Counted from the first letter of the stretch, positions 1-8,629 are shown. The stretch: DNA of 50,670 bases from JALUZX01 sp964561605 (GCA_964561605.1 CAZLQD010000014.1:1-50670), one strand, 5' to 3'. Notes: generated by a model not told the origin, from the letters alone. Numbers and translations: made by a program.

Positions 1-1
1 C

Positions 2-214
2 GCCGGGGCCGTCCTCTACGGGCAGACCCTGGTCTTCAAGAAGGGATACAACCAGGCCGGAATCATGGCCTCCGAGGGGCTCCGCTTCAAGCTGGGCACC
101 TACGTCAAGCCCGTCCCGGCCCTGCAGCTCTACACCTACGGGATGACCCCGCCCTTCCCGGACAAGCCCAGGTACTCCTACACCTGCGGCCTGGTGCTGA
201 AGCTGGACATGTAG
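2..214 (+). CDS. C-terminal end of an unidentified protein (5' end outside window)
   Basis: An open frame enters from the left edge and ends at a TAG at 212-214, giving 70 visible residues. The fragment reads as alternating hydrophobic and polar stretches with many Tyr and Gly, followed by a short LVLKLDM tail. That is compatible with the last strands of an outer-membrane beta-barrel or another beta-rich exported protein, but no family motif is visible and the usual terminal aromatic residue is missing. Codon use is GC-rich and like that of the neighbours. It converges on the tRNA gene. I do not assign a function; the coding call rests on the open frame and protein-like composition only. Confidence 0.55.
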   Translation, partial: AGAVLYGQTLVFKKGYNQAGIMASEGLRFKLGTYVKPVPALQLYTYGMTPPFPDKPRYSYTCGLVLKLDM

Positions 215-282
215 GCCCGGCGGCTTCGGGCCGGGGGCTCCCTGGTCCCCGGCCCGGAACCCGCCCGCCCAGGGAAGAAGAA

Positions 283-310
283 AAGCCCCCCGCCTGCAGG
301 CGGGGGGCTT
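283..310 (-). terminator. Rho-independent terminator downstream of tRNA-Arg
   Basis: A perfect 12-bp stem (AAGCCCCCCGCC paired with GGCGGGGGGCTT) closes a TGCA loop. Read on the minus strand it is followed by TTTTCTTCTT, a usable U-tract, and it starts about 11 nt after the CCA end of the tRNA. On the plus strand the following bases are not T-rich, so it mainly terminates the tRNA transcript, though the hairpin may also protect the 3' end of the convergent gene ending at 214. Confidence 0.8.
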
Positions 311-321
311 GCTTTCGAGAC

Positions 322-398
322 TGGCGTACCCGCAGGGACTCGAACCCCGAACCTCCTGATCCGTAGTCAGGTGCTCTATCCAATTGAGCCACGGGTAC
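322..398 (-). tRNA. tRNA-Arg (anticodon ACG), CCA encoded
   Basis: The reverse complement folds as a cloverleaf. The acceptor stem is GTACCCG/CGGGTAC, the D stem is GCTC/GAGC, and the anticodon stem CCTGA/TCAGG carries loop CTACGGA (anticodon ACG). The T arm is CGGGG-TTCGAGT-CCCTG with one G-T pair. The discriminator is G and the CCA tail is encoded, giving 77 nt in total. ACG (read as ICG after deamination by TadA) decodes CGU, CGC and CGA, in line with an Arg-rich, GC-rich genome. It is transcribed alone between its own promoter and terminator. Confidence 0.95.
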
Positions 399-409
399 GC
401 GCGGGCCCC

Positions 410-437
410 TTTTTACCTGGGCGTTGCAGGATTTCAA
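410..437 (-). promoter_or_regulatory. Sigma-70-like promoter of tRNA-Arg
   Basis: On the minus strand TTGAAA (432-437) and TAAAAA (410-415) are separated by 16 bp. The expected transcription start is a few bases before the tRNA 5' end at 398. Position and near-consensus boxes support it; there is no experimental evidence. Confidence 0.5.
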
Positions 438-475
438 GGGGGGCGGCCCCGGGGCTCACCTGGGGTGCGCCCTCT

Positions 476-973
476 TCAAATGGCGAAGAGCATCCTCTGG
501 AAGGCGTGCTCCAGGGCGGCCTGGATCCTGGCCATGGGGACCAGGTTCTCCCGGGGCTCGAAGTGGAGAGCCCCCGCCAGGAGCCCCATGGTGTATTCCA
601 GGAAGGAGAAGGCCAGTTCCCGGTCCATCTCGCCCCACTTGTTCCTTCCCAGGAGCTCGGGAAGCCAGACGTGCTTCAGGTCCCGGCAATACCCCTCGGC
701 CACCTTCCCCTGGAAGAGGCCCACCAGGAGGGCCCGGGCGGCCCGGCGGCGCTTGTTCAGCGATGCCAGGGGCTCCCTGGGAGGACGGGAGAAGATGTCC
801 TTCCTCGCCGAGAGGGGCCTCCAGTTGCGATGGGAAAGCACCCGAGTGAGCCAGGCCAGGTCCCCATCCAGGAGCATCCCCATGTCCTGGAGGGAGGCCA
901 CGTCCTCGGGGGTCAAGGCCGGAACGGAGACCTGGGCGCGCCGCGCCGTCTTGAACAAAGTCCCAGTGGTCAT
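476..973 (-). CDS. Conserved-looking protein of unknown function (165 aa)
   Basis: The start at 973 is chosen because AAAGGAG lies 6 nt upstream; an upstream in-frame extension has no such site. The product is a 165-residue soluble-looking protein, mostly helical by composition, with a basic segment (NKRRRAARALLVG) near residue 75 and several Trp residues. No signal peptide, membrane segment or catalytic motif is recognisable. It lies 123 bp downstream of, and on the same strand as, the methionine-synthase-activation-domain gene, so the two may be co-transcribed. Function unknown. Confidence 0.7.
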   Translation of the reverse strand: MTTGTLFKTARRAQVSVPALTPEDVASLQDMGMLLDGDLAWLTRVLSHRNWRPLSARKDIFSRPPREPLASLNKRRRAARALLVGLFQGKVAEGYCRDLKHVWLPELLGRNKWGEMDRELAFSFLEYTMGLLAGALHFEPRENLVPMARIQAALEHAFQRMLFAI

Positions 974-1096
974 CTTGCTCTCCTTTGCCTGCGGCCCGGT
1001 CGTGGCGGACCTCGTACGGAAACCAGCCTTCCTATCGGTCCTTTCCGGGAGGAGAGTTGACCCTTTTCCCCCTTCCCCGGGGCGCAAGTCCCTTCC

Positions 1097-2077
1097 TCAG
1101 GAGAGCCGCCGCTTCCAGGCCGCCAGGCCGGCCACGCTCTTCTCGGGCACCATGAGGAAGCTCTCCGAGAGAGAGATGCCGATCTTCCCCGGCTCCAGGA
1201 CCCGGAAGAGGTCGGCCTGGCCGGGAAGGCCCCAGTCGCCGTATCCCGAGTGGTAGCGCCGGGCCACACACCCCGGCCCGCCGGGCCCCAGGAGTCCCCG
1301 CCGGGCCGCCTCCCGACTCACGGCCCGGGCCGCCCCTTCGGCCAGGGTGGAGGCAAGGGCGTCCAGGACGGTCCCGGCGAAAGGCTCGCCCCGCCCGAAA
1401 GCCGCCCGGGCCAGCTCTTCCATGCCCGGCCCGATGGTTGCAGCGAAGAGGACCACCCTCTCCGGCCCCTCCCGGCCCTCTCCGCCTCCGGCCTCCCGGA
1501 ACTCCGCTTCTTCGTCGGCGAGCGCCGGTCCGCGGAAGAACCGGACCAGGGAGCGGGAAGGGATCACCATACCCGCCTCGGGGAGCTCCACCCGGTCCTC
1601 TTCGAAACGGGAGGAAGTGGAGAGGAGCCTGGCCTTGGGCCGGAGGGCCCCCTCACCCAGGGCCCGCTCCAACAAATCCGCCGACTCGGCCAGGACCCGC
1701 CCCGTCAAGGCCTTCCTTCCTCCCATCCTCCGGCGGAATTCCCCGACCAAGTACCGCCAGGAGAGGAACCGGGAGACGGCCTTCTCCAAAGAGTCCAGGA
1801 AGGCCTCCCCCTGGGAACGGGAAGGCAAAGGGGAGGAAAGGACGGGAAGGCCCGGATCCGGAAGGCGGCCCAGGGCCTCCAGAGCCTTCATCACCGCCAG
1901 CCAGGCCGAGGGGGAAGGGGCGTCCAGGGCGGCCCGGGCCCGGCCCAGGAGGGCCTCCACCTCCTCGAAGAGGGCCGGCCGGCGGGCAAGGGCACGCAAC
2001 ACCCCGGGCAGGTCCTCCGGGGAGGCCTCCAGATCCAGGGGGTCCAAGGTCAGGACCGGGGCAACCGATTCCGCCAA
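1097..2077 (-). CDS. Stand-alone vitamin B12-dependent methionine synthase activation-domain protein
   Basis: The C-terminal part carries the signature of the MetH reactivation domain: RYHSGYGDW, matching the SAM-binding RxxxGY motif, followed by a block of the type IGISLSESFLMVPEKSVAG that closes the domain. About 326 residues follow from a TTG at 2075-2077, chosen because the longer frame would run into the divergent gene at 2165 and because AGGCGAGG lies upstream; this start is uncertain. In MetH the domain binds SAM for reductive methylation of cob(II)alamin. Stand-alone versions are known to work with MetH proteins lacking the domain or with other corrinoid enzymes. No metH is visible in this window. 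The N-terminal ~150 residues are rich in Leu, Ala and Glu and have no recognised motif. Confidence 0.75.
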   Translation of the reverse strand: MAESVAPVLTLDPLDLEASPEDLPGVLRALARRPALFEEVEALLGRARAALDAPSPSAWLAVMKALEALGRLPDPGLPVLSSPLPSRSQGEAFLDSLEKAVSRFLSWRYLVGEFRRRMGGRKALTGRVLAESADLLERALGEGALRPKARLLSTSSRFEEDRVELPEAGMVIPSRSLVRFFRGPALADEEAEFREAGGGEGREGPERVVLFAATIGPGMEELARAAFGRGEPFAGTVLDALASTLAEGAARAVSREAARRGLLGPGGPGCVARRYHSGYGDWGLPGQADLFRVLEPGKIGISLSESFLMVPEKSVAGLAAWKRRLS

Positions 2078-2164
2078 GCCGATGGCACCTCGCCTTTGCC
2101 CTCCATCCCCGCTTGTGAAAAGATACCTCTTTCGCGGCGCTTTTCCTCCCAGGAGGTTTCGTTC

Positions 2165-3214
2165 ATGCAATCCTCTCTCCCTGCCAAGGCCGGTCTTCTC
2201 TCCCTTCTCGCCTTCTTCCTCCCCCCACCCGGGGCCGCCCAGCAGGGCCTCCTGGAAGGCCTGGCCAAGCCCCGGAACTACCAGGCCCTGAGGGTCTCCA
2301 GTTACGATCGGACCGGCGGCAACAAGGACTTCCTCCAGGTGGCCCCGGGGAAGGAGATTCTCCTCGCCGATCTCCAGGGACCCGGCGCGGTGACCCACAT
2401 GTGGTTCACCGTCTCCTCCAAGGAGCCCCGGTCTCTCCGGAAGCTCATCCTGCGGGCCTGGTGGGACGGCGAGAAGGAGCCCAGCATCGAATGCCCTCTG
2501 GGGGATTTCTTCGGGTGCCAACACGGCGAGGCCGTCCCCTTCAGTTCCCTCCCCATCGCCGTAGGGACCAAGGCGGGCCTGAACTGCTTCTGGTACATGC
2601 CCTTCTCAAAGAGGGGGAGGTTCACCCTGGAGAACCTGGGAAAGAAACCCGTCCGGGCACTCTACTACTATATCGACTACCGGAAACTCCCCGCCCCGCC
2701 GTCCACGCCGTTGCGCTTCCACGCCCAGTTCCGCTGCGCCTTCCCCTGCCGTGGCGGGGACTACACCATCCTGGAAGCCCGGGGGAAAGGCCATTTCGTG
2801 GGAGTCACCATGGGAGTCCGGCTGAGGAAGGACGGCTGGTGGGGGGAAGGGGACGACAAGATCTACGTGGACGGGCACAAGTTCACATCCCTCCACGGAA
2901 CAGGGTCGGAGGACTACTTCTGCGGTGCCTGGGGCTTCGGCCGGACCTTCAGCGCCCCCTTCTTCGGACTTCCCCTGCGGCCCGAGGGCCACGCCAAGGG
3001 AGGACTTTGGACCGTATACAGGTTTCACCTGGCCGACCCCATCCCCTTCCGTAGCTCCATCCGGGTCCGGATCGAACACGGCGCAGGAAACGACCGCTCC
3101 GACGATTTCAGCACCGTCGCCTACTGGTACCAGGAAGAGCCCCATGCGCCCTTCCCCTCCCTTCCCCCGGCGCAGGAGCTCCTTCCTCCCCCCTTGGAGC
3201 AAAAACCCAAGTAG
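2165..3214 (+). CDS. Exported DUF2961 / glycoside hydrolase family 172-like protein
   Basis: The 349-residue product starts at 2165, 8 nt after AGGAGG. It opens with a signal peptide (basic start, hydrophobic LLSLLAFFLPPPGAAQ) and continues directly into the DUF2961 fold: an early SYDRTGGNKDF segment, the GAVTHMWFTV strand, and the hallmark GTGSEDYF with Glu249. A second conserved Glu304 lies in RIEHG. Characterised DUF2961 members (GH172) act on alpha-fructofuranosides or D-arabinofuranosides; the two conserved Glu residues fit a catalytic role here. The length matches a single-domain member, where some homologues are multi-domain. It is transcribed with the downstream heparinase-like gene in the same direction, which suggests a role in polysaccharide use. 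Substrate unknown. Confidence 0.85.
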   Translation: MQSSLPAKAGLLSLLAFFLPPPGAAQQGLLEGLAKPRNYQALRVSSYDRTGGNKDFLQVAPGKEILLADLQGPGAVTHMWFTVSSKEPRSLRKLILRAWWDGEKEPSIECPLGDFFGCQHGEAVPFSSLPIAVGTKAGLNCFWYMPFSKRGRFTLENLGKKPVRALYYYIDYRKLPAPPSTPLRFHAQFRCAFPCRGGDYTILEARGKGHFVGVTMGVRLRKDGWWGEGDDKIYVDGHKFTSLHGTGSEDYFCGAWGFGRTFSAPFFGLPLRPEGHAKGGLWTVYRFHLADPIPFRSSIRVRIEHGAGNDRSDDFSTVAYWYQEEPHAPFPSLPPAQELLPPPLEQKPK

Positions 3215-3256
3215 AGAAATCCCGGGAAGACAACCGCCTGGATCCGCCGGAGGACC

Positions 3257-3285
3257 TTGACGATCCCTCCGGGATAGGGGATACT
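3257..3285 (+). promoter_or_regulatory. Probable promoter upstream of the heparinase-like gene
   Basis: TTGACG at 3257-3262 and GATACT at 3280-3285 are 17 bp apart, 5/6 and 4/6 matches to sigma-70 consensus. It lies in the 290-bp gap between the two carbohydrate genes. Transcription from here would give a leader of about 210 nt before the ATG at 3505. Confidence 0.4.
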
Positions 3286-3406
3286 TTTCTTGCCGGCGGA
3301 GGCATACGGAAGACCGCCGGAAGCACCCGAAAAAAAACCAAGCATTGCGGGCTCCCGCCCAGGCCAGGCGGACCCGCAGGACATCCCGCAAAGACGGCGG
3401 GAGAAG

Positions 3407-3432
3407 GCGGCCGGGCCCCCACACCCGGCCGC
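3407..3432 (+). terminator. GC-rich hairpin: terminator of the upstream gene or leader attenuator
   Basis: GCGGCCGGG (3407-3415) pairs perfectly with CCCGGCCGC (3424-3432) around an 8-nt loop and is followed by AACTTTATT, a weak U-rich tail. It could end read-through from the GH172-like gene, or act as an attenuator inside the long leader of the heparinase-like gene. The rest of 3215-3504 shows no coding potential to me. Confidence 0.35.
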
Positions 3433-3504
3433 AACTTTATTCATCCCGCCAAATCCTGCCGGGAGGAGTTTTATAACGAAATTTTCCCACGGGAGGGCTT
3501 TTCC

Positions 3505-5667
3505 ATGGGCGTCCTCTTCCTGCTCTTCTTCCTTCTCCTTTCTCCCGCCCTCCCCGGCCAGACCTGGAAGATCCGCTCGGGCCACCCCAGGATCTACCTG
3601 ACCCCGGCCGAACTTCCCGGGCTCAAGACCCGTTGCCGGGGTGCCTTCCGGAAACTCTTCCTGGTCTTCCGGAAGGGGGGCGCCTGGATTCTTTCCAGGA
3701 AGGCCGGAACGGGCTGGAGCGACCTCACCAACATCGCCTACCCGGCCTTCCTCTACCTGGTCACAGGGGAGACCCGCTACCTGGAGAAGACCAAGGAGTT
3801 CCTCAGGGCCGTGGCCGCCCGCCCCCCCCACGACACCTACCTCACGCCCGAGTGGCTCCGGGCCGGCTCCATGGCCCTGGACTGGACCTGGGCCGCCCTC
3901 ACTCCAGCGGAACGACGCACCTTCGGAAAGGCCTGGATCGAAATGGCCGAGTGGGTCCTGAAGAAGGTCTGGCGCCACAGCGACTTCAACAACCATTTCG
4001 TCAACGAGCACCTGGCCGTCCTCTTTCCGGCGGTCCTCCTCCATGGAGAGGGAATCGAAACGGCCCGTGTCCAGACTCTCTTGAAGACCGGAACGGACTA
4101 TCTTCTTCGCCATGCCCTTCCCGCCGCCGACGAGATCGCCGGAACCCTTTCCAAACGGAAATGGCCCAAGAGCCTTCCCTTCGCCTCCTACCTGGCCGAA
4201 CCCTCCAAGCCCGGGGGGAACACCTTCTTCTTCGTCGGAGGGCAGGCAGAAGGTTTCTCCTACAACGACTGGGGTTACGCCCGGCCCCTGGCCCTCACCT
4301 GCGAGATGTGGCGCACCGCCACGGGTCTCGACCTGTTCCGCCGTTCCTCCTTCTTCCGCGGGCAAGGGGTCTGGCATGCCTACGCACTCCGGCCCGACGG
4401 GAAGGGCCTGGCCAGGGACGAGGACTGCCCCCCTGGTTTCCGTCCAGGCGAAAACCTGAAGACCTTCATGCACCTCCTGGCGGCGCGCCTCCGGGACCCC
4501 CTCTCGGAATGGATCGCCGAAGAAGTCGCCTGGCGCTATCCCCAGAAGGCCTGGACGGAGATCCTCTGGAGGGACCCCGGTCTCCCCGCCCGGTCCCCGG
4601 CCGATACGGGCCTTCCCCCGGCGGCGTGCTTTCCCAAGCTGGGCCACGTCTATTTCCGTACTTCCTGGGAAGAGGAGGAATCGGCCTTCGCCCTCTTCCA
4701 GTGCGGCCCATTCTATGCAGGCCACCAGCACCTGGACCAGAACACCTTCGTCATCCACAGGACGGGCTCTCTGGCCGTCGACAGCGGGGTCAACGAATAC
4801 ACCTCTCACCGGGCGAACTACTATTGCAGAACCATCGCCCACAACGGGGTCCTGGTCTACGACCCCACGGAAAAGTTCGGGGGCTCCGTGTGGGGCCCGG
4901 GCGGCCCTCCGGGAAGCAACGACGGAGGGCAGATGCGGGGACGCACGACCACCCGGGCGGGGGTCTTCACGCCCGGTTGCCCCTCGGACACGGGCCGGAT
5001 CATCCTCTTCGAGAACACCCGGAACGCCGCATGGTGCCTGGGAGACGCCACCAGGGCCTACAATCCCCGGAAACTACGGAAGGCCCTCCGGGCCTTCTTC
5101 CACCTCCGGCCGGAAGGAAATCCGAAGGAAACGGCCCAGGGAGACACCTTCATCTGCTACGACCTGGTGGAACCCCTCCGCTCCCTCCACGCCACGTGGG
5201 TCCTCCACTCCATCGAAAGGCCGAAGATCGAGGGAGACCGGTTCATCGTCTCCAGGGAGAAAGGTCTTCTCCTCGGCCGGGTCCTCCTTCCAAGAAGAGC
5301 GGTAATCCGCGTGATCGGCGGCCCGGGCAAGGAGTTCTGGGCGGACGGCAAGAACCACCCCCCCGTCAAGATGAAGCCCACCCCCGAGGCGGGATCCTGG
5401 AGAATCGAATTCGACTTTCCCTCCATCGCCCTGGTGGTCCTACAGGTTCAGGGAAACGACGCGGACCCTCCTCCCCGCCTGGGCATGAACCGGGCGCCCT
5501 CCGGAGCCTCCCTCCTTGTTCCAAGGGGAGCCTACGCCTGCAGGCTCAGGATCCCCGGTCCCGCCACATCCCCCCGACTCCCGGTGGTGGAAATCCTCCG
5601 GAAGGGAAGGAAGGTCCTTTCCAGGGACCTGTCCCGGGCCGTCCGGTGCGGCGACACCAGGCCCTGA
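3505..5667 (+). CDS. Exported heparinase II/III-family polysaccharide lyase-like protein
   Basis: The 720-residue product has a clear signal peptide (LLFLLFFLLLSPALPGQ) and a GGGAGGG ribosome site upstream of 3505. Residues about 30-370 form the alpha-helical toroid typical of this superfamily, including NHFVNEHLAVLFPA and the Tyr-rich GFSYNDWGYARPLA segment. From about residue 400 the heparinase II/III beta-sandwich signature appears: GHQHLDQNTFVI, then LAVDSGVNEYTSHRANYY and TIAHNGVLVYDP, with His residues expected for catalysis or metal binding. Family members cleave heparin, alginate, ulvan-type or other uronate polymers by beta-elimination; the substrate cannot be read from sequence. It follows the GH172-like gene on the same strand after 290 bp. 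The C-terminal ~60 residues look like a short beta-rich tail. Confidence 0.85.
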   Translation: MGVLFLLFFLLLSPALPGQTWKIRSGHPRIYLTPAELPGLKTRCRGAFRKLFLVFRKGGAWILSRKAGTGWSDLTNIAYPAFLYLVTGETRYLEKTKEFLRAVAARPPHDTYLTPEWLRAGSMALDWTWAALTPAERRTFGKAWIEMAEWVLKKVWRHSDFNNHFVNEHLAVLFPAVLLHGEGIETARVQTLLKTGTDYLLRHALPAADEIAGTLSKRKWPKSLPFASYLAEPSKPGGNTFFFVGGQAEGFSYNDWGYARPLALTCEMWRTATGLDLFRRSSFFRGQGVWHAYALRPDGKGLARDEDCPPGFRPGENLKTFMHLLAARLRDPLSEWIAEEVAWRYPQKAWTEILWRDPGLPARSPADTGLPPAACFPKLGHVYFRTSWEEEESAFALFQCGPFYAGHQHLDQNTFVIHRTGSLAVDSGVNEYTSHRANYYCRTIAHNGVLVYDPTEKFGGSVWGPGGPPGSNDGGQMRGRTTTRAGVFTPGCPSDTGRIILFENTRNAAWCLGDATRAYNPRKLRKALRAFFHLRPEGNPKETAQGDTFICYDLVEPLRSLHATWVLHSIERPKIEGDRFIVSREKGLLLGRVLLPRRAVIRVIGGPGKEFWADGKNHPPVKMKPTPEAGSWRIEFDFPSIALVVLQVQGNDADPPPRLGMNRAPSGASLLVPRGAYACRLRIPGPATSPRLPVVEILRKGRKVLSRDLSRAVRCGDTRP

Positions 5668-5696
5668 TCCCTCAGGGACGGGGAACCCGCCGGGAC

Positions 5697-6449
5697 TCAA
5701 TCCTTCCGGATCAGGGCGTAAATGGAACCCAAGTCGTACCGTTCCAGCCTGGGCTCCACCCCGAGGGTTCCCAGGAGGAAATCCCGCAACTCCCCGTATC
5801 CGAACCTGGCCCCGATATAGCGGGGAGTGATCCACTTCTCCGCCCCCGCCGGAAGGAGAGCCTCGCTCCTGGCGATCTCCTCGTGGATGGCCCGGGCCGC
5901 CTCCCGGGACTCCAGGCCATCCGGATCGGAAGGATCGGCGAAGACCTGGAACCGGAATTCACCTCCCGGGGCGAGGGCGCGGAAGACGTTCCGGGCCAGG
6001 GCCCGGATGACCTCCCTCGGGCAGTGGATGAAGACCGCCAGGGCGAAGGCCAGGTCATAGGTCCGGTCCTTCGCCTCGCCGGGCAGGTCCAGCCCATCCG
6101 AGACGAAGAACCTGGCCTTCCCGAGACCGCGGTTCCTGCGCCGGGCCTCCTCGACCATCGAGGGGGAAATATCGAATCCCGTATACCCTTTCACCTGGGG
6201 AGCGATCTTCGCGGCGAGCCGCCCCACTCCACACCCGACCTCGAGCACCTCGATGCCGGATCTAGAGGCGGGTTCCACCCCGGAGAGGACCAGTTCCGCG
6301 TCGGCCGCAGCCCGGCTCTCCCAGGTTTCCGGATCGTCCCAGCCCGGATGGGAAGCCACGAAGAAATCCCTGAAGGGGGAACGAGCCCGTTCCTCCCATT
6401 CCTCTCTCAAGAAATCGGCTGGCCGGCGGGGGTCCTGCCTTCTCACCAT
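5697..6449 (-). CDS. Class I SAM-dependent methyltransferase
   Basis: A 250-residue cytoplasmic protein starts at 6449 after AGGGGGG. The Rossmann-type SAM site is clear: motif I VLEVGCGVGRLA near residue 72, motif II with acidic FDISPSMVEEAR about 20 residues later, and a motif IV-like FALAVFIHCPREV near 150. It resembles small-molecule methyltransferases of the methyltransf_25/11 type. It is on the same strand as the aldehyde dehydrogenase, 99 bp downstream of it, so the two could share a transcript. The acceptor substrate is unknown. Confidence 0.85.
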   Translation of the reverse strand: MVRRQDPRRPADFLREEWEERARSPFRDFFVASHPGWDDPETWESRAAADAELVLSGVEPASRSGIEVLEVGCGVGRLAAKIAPQVKGYTGFDISPSMVEEARRRNRGLGKARFFVSDGLDLPGEAKDRTYDLAFALAVFIHCPREVIRALARNVFRALAPGGEFRFQVFADPSDPDGLESREAARAIHEEIARSEALLPAGAEKWITPRYIGARFGYGELRDFLLGTLGVEPRLERYDLGSIYALIRKD

Positions 6450-6548
6450 GGTCCCCCCTGAAGGAAGGCCGCAAACCGATCCGAGTCTATCCGCCCATCC
6501 CCAGAAGCGCCATCCCCCCCGCCGGGATCCCCAGGCCCGCTCCGCCTT

Positions 6549-7982
6549 TCAGGGGTTCCAATCCCTGTGGAGGACCAGGAGCCGCGGCTCGGTCATGTGT
6601 TCCATGGCCCACTCCGGGCCCTCCCGGCCCGCCCCGGACTCCTTCACCCCTCCGTAGGGCATACTGTCCACCCGGAAGGTCGGAACGTCGTTGACCACGA
6701 CCCCCCCCACCTCCAGGTCTTCCCATGCCCGGAAGATCCGCTCCACGTCCCGGGTGAAAACCCCGGCCTGGAGCCCGTAGACCGAGTCGTTCACCTGGGC
6801 CAGGGCTTCTTCGAAATCCCCGTATTCGTGCAGGTTGGCCACGGGTCCGAAGACCTCCAGCCGGTCCACCTCGGCCCGGCGGGGCACATTCTCCAGGAGG
6901 GTCGGCTGGACCAGGTTCCCCTCCCTCTCTCCTCCGCAAAGGACCTTCGCACCTGCTTCCCGGGCCTTCCCGATCCAGTCCACGACCCGGTCGGCCGCCT
7001 CCCTCGTGATGAGGGGGCCCACCACGGTGTCCTCGTCCATGGGATCTCCGGCCTTGACGGCTTTCACCGCGTTGTAAAGACGTTCGGAAGCCTCGCCGTA
7101 GATGCTCTCGTGGATTAATATTCGCTGGACAGAAATACATGACTGCCCGGCGAACCCGAAGGCCGCCAGGACGATCTTCGGGACGGCCCGGTCCAGGTCC
7201 GCATCCTCGTGGAGGATCACCGCGGCGTTACCTCCCAGTTCGAGGGCGACCTTCTTCCTCCCCGCCCGCTCCCGGATCTTCCATCCCGCCGCGGGGGACC
7301 CCGTAAAGGAAAGCACGCCGAACCGGGAGTCCTCCACGAGAACACTTCCCAGCTTCCTGTCGCAAGGAACCACCGACAGCCATCCAGGGGGTGCCCCGGC
7401 CTCCTCGAAGAGGGAGGCCAACTTGCACGCCGTGATCGGTGTGGACGTCGCAGGTTTCAAGACCGACGGATTTCCCGCGGCGACGGCGGGCCCCACTTTG
7501 TGGAGGGAAAGGTTGAGGGGAAAATTGAATGGTGAGATCGCCGCCACGGGCCCGGCGGGCACATAGCGGACGAACCCGATCTTCCCCTTGCCCCACGGGG
7601 CCGTATCGATGGGAATGATCTTCCCGGTGATCCGGGAGGCCTGGGCGGAAGAGAGGCGCAGGGTATGGACCGCCCGGGCGACTTCCGCCCGGGCGAAGCG
7701 GATGGGTTTTCCCGCCTCCCGGACCAGGGTCATGGCGAACTCCTCGGCCCGCCTCTCCAGGATCTCCGCCGCCCGGGAGAGGATCCCTTCCCTCTCCCAG
7801 GTGGGAACCGAACGGGTCCATTCGAAAGCCCGGGCCGCCTCCCGGGCGGCCTCCTCCAGTTCTTCCTTCCCCGCCCGGGCCACAGTGCCGACGAGACTTC
7901 CGTCCCAGGGGCTCCGGACCTGGATCTTGGAATGGGTATCCACCCAGCGACCTGCGAGAAACAAAGGATAGTGGTCTGTCAT
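6549..7982 (-). CDS. NAD(P)-dependent aldehyde dehydrogenase
   Basis: The 477-residue product is full length for the ALDH superfamily and starts at 7982 after GGGAGG. It shows the N-terminal cofactor region PAGPVAAISPFNFPLN, the FTGSPAAGWKI nucleotide loop, the general-base Glu in VALELGGNAA, the catalytic Cys282 in GQSCISVQR, and the late EVFGPVANLHEY and MPYGGVKESGAGREG blocks. The pattern resembles the lactaldehyde, phosphonoacetaldehyde and non-phosphorylating glyceraldehyde-3-phosphate dehydrogenase branch; a precise substrate is not assignable. It oxidises an aldehyde to the acid in the cytoplasm and may handle products of sugar breakdown, given the nearby carbohydrate enzymes (inference). 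Confidence 0.92.
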   Translation of the reverse strand: MTDHYPLFLAGRWVDTHSKIQVRSPWDGSLVGTVARAGKEELEEAAREAARAFEWTRSVPTWEREGILSRAAEILERRAEEFAMTLVREAGKPIRFARAEVARAVHTLRLSSAQASRITGKIIPIDTAPWGKGKIGFVRYVPAGPVAAISPFNFPLNLSLHKVGPAVAAGNPSVLKPATSTPITACKLASLFEEAGAPPGWLSVVPCDRKLGSVLVEDSRFGVLSFTGSPAAGWKIRERAGRKKVALELGGNAAVILHEDADLDRAVPKIVLAAFGFAGQSCISVQRILIHESIYGEASERLYNAVKAVKAGDPMDEDTVVGPLITREAADRVVDWIGKAREAGAKVLCGGEREGNLVQPTLLENVPRRAEVDRLEVFGPVANLHEYGDFEEALAQVNDSVYGLQAGVFTRDVERIFRAWEDLEVGGVVVNDVPTFRVDSMPYGGVKESGAGREGPEWAMEHMTEPRLLVLHRDWNP

Positions 7983-8054
7983 GGCGCCCGCCTCCCAGCC
8001 GGAAGGACCTTCCTGCCTCTCGCCCCGGCCCGCCGGACCTTGTAGAGTGAAAGA

Positions 8055-8579
8055 ATGCGGATGAACCTACCGGCCGGGGCCCTTCTCTTCGCCCTCATCC
8101 TGGCAGAGTCGGGTTGCGGGAACAAGGAGGACCTTCCCCCTCCCGAAGCCGGTCCTCCTGTCCTGCGGGGCCGGATCGGGACCTACTCCCTGGAGGAAGT
8201 TCCCCTGAAACTCTCCTTCGCCCCGGCGAGCCCCTTCGTCCGGGTTCCCCTCCTGCTGGCCGAGGCGTCCGCGCCGAAGGGATTCCGCATGAAGGCCCGC
8301 CTTCCCCTGCGGGGCATCCGGGAGCTGCGCCAAGTTCCGGGAAGGACCTGGACTCTCGAGGAAGGCCTCCTCCTCACCTTGCCCGGAGAGAAAGAGCCCC
8401 GTCCCCTCTCGGAATTGAAAGTCCGGATGGACCTTCAGTCCCCCCCTGCGGGCGGGCCCCGAGTGCGGTGCACCCTGGAGGGAGCCCTCTTCGCTCCCTC
8501 CGGAAAAGAAGAGACCTTCCATCTGACCCTGGAAGGCCCCCTCCTGATCCTGGACGGAAGATTCCACGGCGGGAAGTAG
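8055..8579 (+). CDS. Small putative lipoprotein
   Basis: The 174-residue product begins with a short basic segment and a hydrophobic core (AGALLFALILAESGC), placing Cys21 as a probable lipidation site. The -3 position is Glu rather than Leu, so the lipobox is imperfect. The mature part is beta-rich with several charged strands and no recognised domain. It is divergent from the aldehyde dehydrogenase and convergent with the following repeat protein. A second ATG two codons downstream is an equally possible start. Function unknown. Confidence 0.6.
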   Translation: MRMNLPAGALLFALILAESGCGNKEDLPPPEAGPPVLRGRIGTYSLEEVPLKLSFAPASPFVRVPLLLAEASAPKGFRMKARLPLRGIRELRQVPGRTWTLEEGLLLTLPGEKEPRPLSELKVRMDLQSPPAGGPRVRCTLEGALFAPSGKEETFHLTLEGPLLILDGRFHGGK

Positions 8580-8629
8580 CTCCCCGGCCGGCCCTCCAGG
8601 GAACGCCCTCCGCCCGAAGTGTCACCCCC

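Noticed and set aside
322..398. tRNA-Arg as an integration site
   Set aside because: No integrase, duplicated tRNA 3' end or mobile genes are found in the neighbourhood.
2078..2524. N-terminal extension of the methionine-synthase-activation protein
   Set aside because: It would overlap the signal peptide and first domain of the divergent GH172-like gene, and its translation has no family similarity.
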